Source of the DNA: Ectothiorhodospira lacustris
Lineage (GTDB): Bacteria > Pseudomonadota > Gammaproteobacteria > Ectothiorhodospirales > Ectothiorhodospiraceae
NCBI RefSeq assembly: GCF_022227845.1
Contig: NZ_JAJNQN010000022.1
Location: forward strand, 1 to 64,000
Direction: 5' to 3'
Length of the DNA: 64,000 nt
Part shown: positions 24,920-31,956 of the stretch, piece by piece
How positions within the stretch are numbered: the first letter of the stretch is position 1
Layout of the letters: each line of letters opens with the position of its first letter
Translations under genes and position numbers: made by a program
The notes under the pieces: generated by a model
Told to the model about the DNA's origin: nothing
Databases searched by the model: none
Seen by the model: the letters and a program-made list of their open reading frames with translations, nothing else

Positions 24920-25467
24920 GCGCAGGCCTCCTGGTCGGCCTGATCCAGATTCAGCAGGGCCTTTTGCAGGCGCTCGAACAGATCCAACTGGTCCCGGCGC
25001 AACTGCCGCTGTTCATCACGTCCGAGGAAGACCTTGAACATGCACTCGCCCGTCTCGTTGAAAAACTGGATCGAGGCGGTCTCCATGCCCATGAAGGGAC
25101 GCCTGACGAGGACGATATGGGCGCAACGCTCCGGGCGCAGATGACCGGACAGGCCGGTGCCGCCGTGCAGGTTGAAAAAACCATGGCCGGTCTTGCCGCG
25201 GGGGATCGGACCCTTGAATTCCAGGATCACGTCCTGGTTATGGATCACAGTGACCAGATCGCCCCAGTCGGAGAGGGCATGCATGACGTTGATGAAGTGT
25301 CTGCCGCGTACCTCGGTCCACAGGGATCGGGGCAGGCAGTGGATGATGTCCCGCATGGAACAGCGGGCCTGCCGGGCCATGTCTTCAAGAATCCCGTCCG
25401 CCGATTGGGCCAGCTGTGTGCGTATCTGCTCCAGGTCGGTGACGGTCTCGTGGATGGCTGATGCCAT
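24916..25467 (-). CDS. hutX: Cytoplasmic heme-utilisation carrier HutX/ChuX
   Basis: 183 residues, matching the ChuX/HutX family: DIIHCLPRSLW, GGTGLSGHLRPERCAHI, IQFFNETGECMFKVFLGRDEQR. These proteins bind heme after import and hand it to the degrading enzyme. First gene of the heme cluster; a candidate Fur box sits 60 bases upstream. Confidence 0.9.
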   Translation of the reverse strand: MASAIHETVTDLEQIRTQLAQSADGILEDMARQARCSMRDIIHCLPRSLWTEVRGRHFINVMHALSDWGDLVTVIHNQDVILEFKGPIPRGKTGHGFFNLHGGTGLSGHLRPERCAHIVLVRRPFMGMETASIQFFNETGECMFKVFLGRDEQRQLRRDQLDLFERLQKALLNLDQADQEACA

Positions 25468-25526
25468 GGGAGTGGTCCTCCAGTGTCGGGATGAAAGGTC
25501 TCAAGTGCCGACATGAAAACACAAAC

Positions 25527-25545
25527 GATAATTATTCGCAATAAT
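25527..25545 (-). promoter_or_regulatory. Candidate Fur box upstream of hutX
   Basis: GATAATTATTCGCAATAAT on the plus strand, about 12 of 19 matches, in an AT-rich island directly upstream of hutX. Weaker than the other two sites, but at the expected place. Confidence 0.55.
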
Positions 25546-25559
25546 GGAGCGGGTTCGAC

Positions 25560-25590
25560 AAAAAGCCCCGGACGAGGCCGGGGCTTTTTG
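25560..25590 (-). terminator. Rho-independent terminator after prpF
   Basis: AAAAAGCCCCGG, short loop, CCGGGGCTTTTT: a GC stem flanked by A and T runs, so it could stop transcripts on both strands. It lies 34 bases after the prpF stop codon and insulates it from the hutX promoter. Confidence 0.9.
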
Positions 25591-25623
25591 CATCATCGGG
25601 GAGCCGGTCCAGCCGCCGGGAGA

Positions 25624-26805
25624 TCAGGCACTGTCCGCGGGAATCCTGACCCAGCCTTCCATCAGTACCCGGGCGCTACGACTCATGATGGCCTTGGTCA
25701 CCGTCCATTCGCCGTTCTCGCAACGGGCTTGTGCACCCACCCGCAGGGTGCCGGAGGGATGGCCGAAACGCACCGCGGTGCGCTCGGCACCGCCGGCCGC
25801 CAGGTTCACCAGGGTGCCGGGAATGGCCGCGGCGGTACCGATGGCCACGGCGGCCGTGCCCATCATGGCATGATGCAGTTTGCCCATGGACAGGGCTCGC
25901 ACCAGCAGGTCCACATCTTCGGCCTGGACGGGCTTGCCGCTGGAGGACAGATAATCCTTCGGCCCGGCCACGAAGGCCACCTTCGGGGTGTGCTGGCGCT
26001 TGGCGGCTTCTTTCAGGTCACTGATCAGGCCCATGCGCAGGGCGCCGTGGGCACGCAGGGTCTCGAACATCTCAAGGGCCTTGGGGTCTCCGTTGATGGC
26101 CTCCTGCAGTTCGGTGCCGGTGTAGCCGATGTCTGCGGCGTTGACGAAGATGGTGGGGATGCCGGCATTGATCATGGTGGCCTTAAGGGTGCCCAGGCCC
26201 GGGACTTCCAGGTCGTCCACCAGATTGCCGGTGGGGAACATGGAGCCGCCAGTATCATCGGCCGGGTCCAGGAACTCGATCTGCACCTCGGCGGCGGGGA
26301 AGGTGACCCCATCCAGCTCGAAGTCGCCGGTTTCCTGCACTGCGCCGTCGGTGATGGGCACATGGGCGATGATGGTCTTGCCGATGTTGACCTGCCAGAT
26401 GCGCACAGTGGCGATGCCGTTGTCGGGGATGCGGTCGGGGTCCACCAGGCCGGTGCTGATGCCGAAGGCCCCGACGGCGGCGGTGAGGTTGCCGCAGTTG
26501 CCGCTCCAGTCCACGAAGGCCCTGTCGATGGAGACCTGACCGAACAGGTAGTCTACGTCGTGATCCGGGCGGGTGCTTCTGGACAGGATCACGGTCTTGC
26601 TGGTGCTGGAGGTGGCGCCGCCCATGCCGTCGATCTGTTTGCCGTAGGGATCGGGGCTGCCGATCACCCGCAGCAGCAGGGCGTCCCGGGCCGGCCCGGG
26701 GACCTGGGCGGCTTCGGGCAGGTCCGTCAGGTTGAAGAACACGCCCTTGCTGGTGCCGCCGCGCATGTAGGTGGCGGGGATCCTGATCTGGGGTTTGTGG
26801 CTCAC
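25624..26805 (-). CDS. prpF: 2-methylaconitate isomerase PrpF
   Basis: 393 residues from GTG 26805 (AGGAGA eight bases upstream), beginning VSHKPQIRIPATYMRGGTSKG, the expected PrpF N terminus; an ATG at 26838 would add eleven weak residues. The family motif QIDGMGGATSSTSKT is present and SGNCGNLTAAVGAF carries the probable catalytic Cys. PrpF isomerises 2-methylaconitate made by AcnD in the methylcitrate route of propionate use. No prpB or prpC is in the window. Confidence 0.93.
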   Translation of the reverse strand: MSHKPQIRIPATYMRGGTSKGVFFNLTDLPEAAQVPGPARDALLLRVIGSPDPYGKQIDGMGGATSSTSKTVILSRSTRPDHDVDYLFGQVSIDRAFVDWSGNCGNLTAAVGAFGISTGLVDPDRIPDNGIATVRIWQVNIGKTIIAHVPITDGAVQETGDFELDGVTFPAAEVQIEFLDPADDTGGSMFPTGNLVDDLEVPGLGTLKATMINAGIPTIFVNAADIGYTGTELQEAINGDPKALEMFETLRAHGALRMGLISDLKEAAKRQHTPKVAFVAGPKDYLSSSGKPVQAEDVDLLVRALSMGKLHHAMMGTAAVAIGTAAAIPGTLVNLAAGGAERTAVRFGHPSGTLRVGAQARCENGEWTVTKAIMSRSARVLMEGWVRIPADSA

Positions 26806-26860
26806 GAAGATGTCTCCTGGAAATCCTGGCAACAACATCAGGGCTTTGGATGGGTGAGCA

Positions 26861-26885
26861 CCCTTCTCCCCTTGGGGGAGAAGGG
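26861..26885. repeat. Hairpin between acnD and prpF
   Basis: CCCTTCTCCCC, loop TTGG, GGGAGAAGGG: a perfect stem in the short gap between two co-directional genes. It has no T-run and may be an mRNA-stabilising element or a mobile short palindrome. Confidence 0.7.
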
Positions 26886-26930
26886 CTTATTATGGTCCTA
26901 CAACCGCCGGAAAGCGGGGCCTGCAGCGGC

Positions 26931-29531
26931 TCAGGCGGCGTTTTCCGCTTCCAGGAAGTCCTGGGCAAAGCGCTGCAGGACACCGCCAGCCTCGTAGATG
27001 GAGACCTCTTCCGCCGTATCCAGCCGACAGGTCACCGGCACTTCCACCCGCTCGCCGTTGCGGCGATGGATCACCAGGGTGAGGGTGTTGCGTGGCTTGC
27101 GCTCACCGATCACGTCATAGGTCTCGGTGCCGTCGATCCCCAGGCTCTTGCGGTGGGTGCCCGACTGGAACTCCAGGGGCAGCACCCCCATGCCGATCAG
27201 GTTGGTGCGATGGATGCGCTCAAAGCCCTCGGCGACGATGGCCTCGACCCCCGCCAGTCGCACGCCCTTGGCCGCCCAGTCACGGGAAGACCCCTGACCG
27301 TAGTCGGCACCGGCAATGATGATCAGGGGCTGCTTGCGGGCCATGTAGGTCTCAATGGCCTCCCACATGCGGGCGACCTGGCCTTCCGGCTCGATGCGGG
27401 CCAGGGAGCCCTGCTTCACCTTGCCGTCCTCATCCCGCACCATTTCATTGAGCAGCTTGGGATTGGCAAAGGTGGCCCGCTGGGCGGTCAGGTGATCCCC
27501 GCGATGGGTGGCGTAGGAATTGAAATCTTCCTCCGGTAGGCCCATCTTGGCCAGGTATTCGCCGGCGGCACTGCGGGCCATGATGGCGTTGGACGGCGAC
27601 AGGTGGTCGGTGGTGATGTTGTCACCCAGCACCGCCAGCGGGCGCATGCCCTTGAGGGCACGTTCACCGGCCAGGGCACCTTCCCAGTACGGGGGGCGGC
27701 GGATGTAGGTGCTCATGGGGCGCCAGTCGTAGAGGGGACTGACGCGCTCGGTGCCCTGGTCCCGGGCCTCGAACATGGGGATGTAGACTTTCCGGAACTG
27801 CTCGGGCTTGACGCTGGCACGCACGATGGCATCGATCTCCTCGTCGCTGGGCCAGATGTCCTTGAGGGTGACGGGGTTGCCGTCGGCATCGTGACCCAGC
27901 ACATCCTTCTCGATGTCGAAGCGGATGGTGCCGGCGATGGCATAGGCCACCACCAGGGGCGGCGAGGCCAGGAAGGCCTGTTTGGCATAAGGATGGATGC
28001 GGCCGTCGAAGTTGCGGTTGCCGGAGAGTACGGCGGTGGCGTAGAGGTCGCGGTCGATGATCTCCTGCTGGATCTTCGGGTCCAGTGCGCCGGACATGCC
28101 GTTGCAGGTGGTGCAGGCGAACGCCACCACGCCAAAGCCCAACTGCTCCAGTTCCGGCAGCAGGCCGGCTTCACTCAGATACATCTTCACCGTCTTGGAG
28201 CCGGGGGCCAGGGAAGACTTGACCCAGGGCTTGCGGGTCAGGCCCAGGCGATTGGCATTACGGGCGATCAGGCCCGCCGCCACCATGTTGCGGGGGTTGG
28301 AGGTGTTGGTGCAGCTGGTGATGGCGGCGATGATCACCGCCCCGTCAGGCATCTTGCCCGGCTCCTCTGTCCAGGCCCCGGCAATGCCTCGCTCGGCCAG
28401 CTCCCGAGTGGGTAGCTGGGCATGGGGGTTGGAGGGACCGGCCAAGGTCCGTTCCACGGCGGACAGGTCGAAACGCAGCACCCGCTCATACTCGGCGCCC
28501 TTGAGACTGTCGCCCCACAGGCCAGCCGCCTTAGCGTAGGTCTCCACCAGGGCCACCTGGGCATCGTCACGGCCGGTGAGCTTGAGGTAATCAATGGTCT
28601 GGCCATCGATATAGAACATGGCCGCGGTGGCGCCGTATTCCGGTGTCATGTTGGCGATGGTGGCCCGGTCACCCACGGTGAGGGCATCGGCGCCCTCGCC
28701 GAAGAATTCCAGATAGGCACCCACCACCCGCTCCCGCCGCAGGAAGGCGGTCAGGGCCAGCACCATGTCGGTGCCGGTGATGCCCGGCTTCAGTCTGCCG
28801 GTGAGCTCGACGCCGATGATGTCGGGTAGGCGCATCATGGAGGCCCGACCCAGCATCACGCTTTCGGCCTCCAGGCCGCCCACGCCCACGGAGATCACGC
28901 CCAGGGCGTCCACCATGGGGGTGTGGCTGTCGGTGCCCACGCAGGTATCCGGGAAGGCCACGCCGTCGCGAACCTGAATCACCGGTGACATCTTCTCCAG
29001 GTTGATCTGGTGCATGATGCCGTTCCCGGGCGGGATCACGTCCACATTGCGAAAGGCTTGTCTGGTCCAGTCGATGAAGTGGAAGCGGTCTTCGTTGCGG
29101 CGGTCTTCGATGGCGCGGTTCTTCTCGAAGGCATCGGCCTCGAAGCCGCCGTGTTCCACCGCCAGGGAGTGGTCCACGATCAGCTGGGTGGGCACCACCG
29201 GGTTAACCTTGGCCGGATCGCCGCCCTTGTCTGCGATGGCGTCCCGCAGGCCGGCCAGATCCACCAGGGCGGTCTGGCCCAGGATGTCGTGGCAGACCAC
29301 GCGGGCGGGGAACCAGGGGAAGTCCAGTTCGCGCTTGCCCTCAATGATCTGCTTGAGGGCGTCGGTCAGCCGTTCGGGCTCGCAGCGGCGCACCAGGTTC
29401 TCCGCCAGGATGCGGGCGGTGTAGGAGAGCTTGTCGTAGGCGCCGGGCTGGATGGCCTCGACGGCGGCGCGGGTGTCGAAATAATCCAGCGCTGTTCCCG
29501 GCAGGTTTTTGCGGTATTCAGTGTTCATCAT
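26931..29531 (-). CDS. acnD: Fe/S-dependent 2-methylisocitrate dehydratase AcnD
   Basis: 866 residues from ATG 29531 (a second ATG follows immediately), the usual AcnD length; the upstream extension to 29810 overlaps a divergent gene and is discarded. Aconitase cluster ligands are visible in SCTNTSNP and CTTCNG, with GTDSHTPMVDALG and ADYGQGSSRDWAAKG of the substrate site. AcnD with PrpF replaces PrpD in the methylcitrate cycle. It may also serve as aconitase-like enzyme. Confidence 0.93.
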   Translation of the reverse strand: MMNTEYRKNLPGTALDYFDTRAAVEAIQPGAYDKLSYTARILAENLVRRCEPERLTDALKQIIEGKRELDFPWFPARVVCHDILGQTALVDLAGLRDAIADKGGDPAKVNPVVPTQLIVDHSLAVEHGGFEADAFEKNRAIEDRRNEDRFHFIDWTRQAFRNVDVIPPGNGIMHQINLEKMSPVIQVRDGVAFPDTCVGTDSHTPMVDALGVISVGVGGLEAESVMLGRASMMRLPDIIGVELTGRLKPGITGTDMVLALTAFLRRERVVGAYLEFFGEGADALTVGDRATIANMTPEYGATAAMFYIDGQTIDYLKLTGRDDAQVALVETYAKAAGLWGDSLKGAEYERVLRFDLSAVERTLAGPSNPHAQLPTRELAERGIAGAWTEEPGKMPDGAVIIAAITSCTNTSNPRNMVAAGLIARNANRLGLTRKPWVKSSLAPGSKTVKMYLSEAGLLPELEQLGFGVVAFACTTCNGMSGALDPKIQQEIIDRDLYATAVLSGNRNFDGRIHPYAKQAFLASPPLVVAYAIAGTIRFDIEKDVLGHDADGNPVTLKDIWPSDEEIDAIVRASVKPEQFRKVYIPMFEARDQGTERVSPLYDWRPMSTYIRRPPYWEGALAGERALKGMRPLAVLGDNITTDHLSPSNAIMARSAAGEYLAKMGLPEEDFNSYATHRGDHLTAQRATFANPKLLNEMVRDEDGKVKQGSLARIEPEGQVARMWEAIETYMARKQPLIIIAGADYGQGSSRDWAAKGVRLAGVEAIVAEGFERIHRTNLIGMGVLPLEFQSGTHRKSLGIDGTETYDVIGERKPRNTLTLVIHRRNGERVEVPVTCRLDTAEEVSIYEAGGVLQRFAQDFLEAENAA

Positions 29532-29736
29532 TGGCAACTCGCTTGAAATCCTTGAGGCTGAATCGGAGAAGACAAGGCCCTCAACCGTGAGAAGGGTGAT
29601 TATACAGCGATCGCGCAAGGCCTGACGGTAGCGTTTGGCTGATGCTGGTTGACGGTTGGCCGGCCGTGGTGGGGTATGATAACCGGATGGAAATCCACGC
29701 ATGGAAGTCCGCGTGCAGTTCGATCCGGAGTGCCGA

Positions 29737-30999
29737 ATGGCCCTGACCCTGTCCGACCAGATACTCAAGACCGCTGTCGAGCAGTCATTCAACGCCGTGG
29801 TCATCACCACCGCCCAGATGGAAATGCCTGGACCGCAGATCCTCTACGTAAACCGGGCCTTTTGTGACATGACGGGTTACACGGCGCAGGAACTTATCGG
29901 CAAGACACCGCGCATCCTGCAGGGGCCGCGCACCGATGCCGACACCATCGAACGGTTGCGCCGGTGCGTGAAGGCCGGGGAGTTCTTCATCGGCAACACG
30001 GTCAATTACCGCAAGGACGGCAGCTGCTATTACGTGGAGTGGAATATCTCGCCCATCCGGGACGGCAAGGGGCTGATCACCCATTTCGTTTCCGTGCAGC
30101 GAGACCTGTCGGAAAAGGTTCGCGCCGAATACGAGCGCAACCTGATGGCTAACGCCCTGGAAGCCAATTCGGACCAGGTGGTGATGACGGACCGGGCAGG
30201 TCATATCGTGTACGTGAATCGCGCCTTCGAGAAGCAGACCGGCTATCGCCGCCAGGACGTGCTTGGCAAGAACCCCAGGATCCTGAAATCCGGTCACCAC
30301 GACGGTACGTTCTACAAGGAACTCTGGGACACCCTCCAATCCGGTCAGCCCTTTCGCGCCACCTTCGTCAACAAGGCCAGGGACGGTAGCCTGTTCCATC
30401 TGGAGCAGACGATCACCCCGGTACGGGACGAGCTTGGTGAAATCACCCACTACATGAGCACGGGTAAGGACATCAGCGAACGGGTGCGCATGGAGCAGGT
30501 CTTGCGCCGGATGGCCACCATCGATCTGCTCACCGGCCTGCCCAACCGCAGTTTCGGCGAGCAGCTGCTGGAGCGGGAGTGGCACCGGGCCGGGCGTTAC
30601 GCCGAGGGATTCAGTCTCATCATGGCCGATATCGACCACTTCAAGGCCATCAACGACCAGCATGGGCATGAGGTAGGGGATCAGGTGCTGTCGTGGATGG
30701 GGCAGTTGCTGCAAGATCTGGTCAGACGCTCGGATACGGCCATTCGCTGGGGCGGCGAGGAATTCCTGATCCTGATACCCAAGACAGATCTGCGGGATGC
30801 GGTGGAGCTGGCTGAGCGGGTCAGGGCAGGCATTGGCCGCCATGCTCACCCGGTTGTGGGGCATGTCACCCTGAGTCTCGGTGTGTCCTCTCGCAGAGAG
30901 GACGATACCCGCAAGACCCTGCTCAGAAGGGCGGATGATGCCCTGTATGGCGCCAAGGAGGCGGGGCGTGACTGCGTCGGGGCTGCCCCCGACGATTGA
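29737..30999 (+). CDS. PAS-PAS-GGDEF diguanylate cyclase
   Basis: 420 residues from ATG 29737 (GGAG six bases upstream); ATG 29701 is also possible and adds twelve residues. The first PAS resembles LOV domains (LYVNRAFCDMTGY, then IGKTPRILQGPRTD), but the flavin-binding Cys of NCRFLQ is Pro here, so photochemistry is unlikely. A second PAS has GKNPRILKSGHHD. The GGDEF domain has GGEEF (339-343) and DLLTGLPNR. No membrane span: a cytoplasmic sensor making c-di-GMP. Confidence 0.88.
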   Translation: MALTLSDQILKTAVEQSFNAVVITTAQMEMPGPQILYVNRAFCDMTGYTAQELIGKTPRILQGPRTDADTIERLRRCVKAGEFFIGNTVNYRKDGSCYYVEWNISPIRDGKGLITHFVSVQRDLSEKVRAEYERNLMANALEANSDQVVMTDRAGHIVYVNRAFEKQTGYRRQDVLGKNPRILKSGHHDGTFYKELWDTLQSGQPFRATFVNKARDGSLFHLEQTITPVRDELGEITHYMSTGKDISERVRMEQVLRRMATIDLLTGLPNRSFGEQLLEREWHRAGRYAEGFSLIMADIDHFKAINDQHGHEVGDQVLSWMGQLLQDLVRRSDTAIRWGGEEFLILIPKTDLRDAVELAERVRAGIGRHAHPVVGHVTLSLGVSSRREDDTRKTLLRRADDALYGAKEAGRDCVGAAPDD

Positions 31000-31025
31000 G
31001 GTTGTGTCACTTCGCCAACGGAGAG

Positions 31026-31047
31026 GCCCACCCGGAAACGGGTGGGC
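31026..31047. terminator. Hairpin between convergent genes
   Basis: GCCCACCC, loop GGAAAC, GGGTGGGC in the 73-base gap between the GGDEF gene and the convergent DsrE-like gene. No T-tract, so termination is likely but not certain. Confidence 0.55.
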
Positions 31048-31072
31048 TGTCAGGGACTGCCCGAAGGCGGGA

Positions 31073-31507
31073 TCAGAAGTTCAGGAACCGGGTGCCCTTG
31101 ATCATGAACTCACCCATCTGCGGGGGGGTGGCCACTTCGACGCCGTCAATGAGATCATCCCGAGTGAAGTCGCTGTTGGGCAGGAACAGGGCGCAGACGC
31201 TGACCTTGGCGCCGGCCTGCATCACGCCGCGCATGATCTGCTGCGCGGTGGCATCGGGGCCTTTCATCACCGGGCCGTCATAGGCCTTGGTCCCCATCAC
31301 GCCGCCCTGGTCGCACAGCAGAACCTGTACCGTGGCGCCCCGTTCCACCAGCTGGCGGGTCAGGATCATGGCCATGGCCTGGGTCTGGGGTTCACCACTG
31401 TTGACGGTCACCAGGACGCGGTTGTCTTCGGTGGCAGCCACCTGGGCCAGGGGCGCCAGGGCCAGCAGCATCACCAGGGCGATCAATCCAGTCTTCAGGT
31501 GCTTCAT
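31073..31507 (-). CDS. Secreted DsrE-like protein
   Basis: 144 residues from ATG 31507, where the signal peptide begins (MKHLKTGLIALVMLLALAPLAQVAA); the in-frame extension to 31552 would hide it. The mature part has the DsrE/F fold pattern VLVTVNSGEPQTQAMAMILTRQLVERGATVQVLLCDQGG, with Cys in LLCDQ and VSVCALF. DsrE-like proteins carry sulfur or act in redox relay; the exported kind has no fixed role. Divergent from the small membrane gene at 31585. Confidence 0.82.
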   Translation of the reverse strand: MKHLKTGLIALVMLLALAPLAQVAATEDNRVLVTVNSGEPQTQAMAMILTRQLVERGATVQVLLCDQGGVMGTKAYDGPVMKGPDATAQQIMRGVMQAGAKVSVCALFLPNSDFTRDDLIDGVEVATPPQMGEFMIKGTRFLNF

Positions 31508-31584
31508 GGTAAGCGGTACTCCTTGTTGGAAATGGCTCCTAAAGTATATCACTCATTGCTAATATTGCGAGGGCCAAAAGAGGC

Positions 31585-31785
31585 ATGCTCAAATTTCTGA
31601 CCCTGCTGATCCTGATCCTGTTTGCCTGGTGGCGCCTGAAACGCTGGTTGCAGCATCGACGGCTACAGGCCCGGGGGCTGCCGGTGCCGGAGCAGAAGGG
31701 GGTGCGTCCCATCACCATCCTGAGTCTGGTGTTGCTGGGGGTGTATGGGGGATTCCTGTTATGGCATCTCTTTGGACAGGTTTGA
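31585..31785 (+). CDS. Small two-span membrane protein
   Basis: 66 residues with AAGAGG just upstream. Two hydrophobic spans (about 3-15 and 46-63) are separated by a basic linker rich in Arg (WRLKRWLQHRRLQARG). No family recognised. The next gene, mrpA, is 171 bases downstream, a gap in which I see no gene. Confidence 0.65.
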   Translation: MLKFLTLLILILFAWWRLKRWLQHRRLQARGLPVPEQKGVRPITILSLVLLGVYGGFLLWHLFGQV

Positions 31786-31956
31786 AAAAACCCGAATTTC
31801 CGGGGTGGTGTCGTGCGTCCCGATTGGGTAAAGTTACCGCCCGGGCCGGGGCGGTTGTCCCTTCCAACCTAATACATTCTCAGGCAATCCAGCGCCGGAA
31901 CACTGTGGTGTTCGTGGCTGTGGCTTGCCGTGCACGTCCCTCGATCGGGTGACCCA

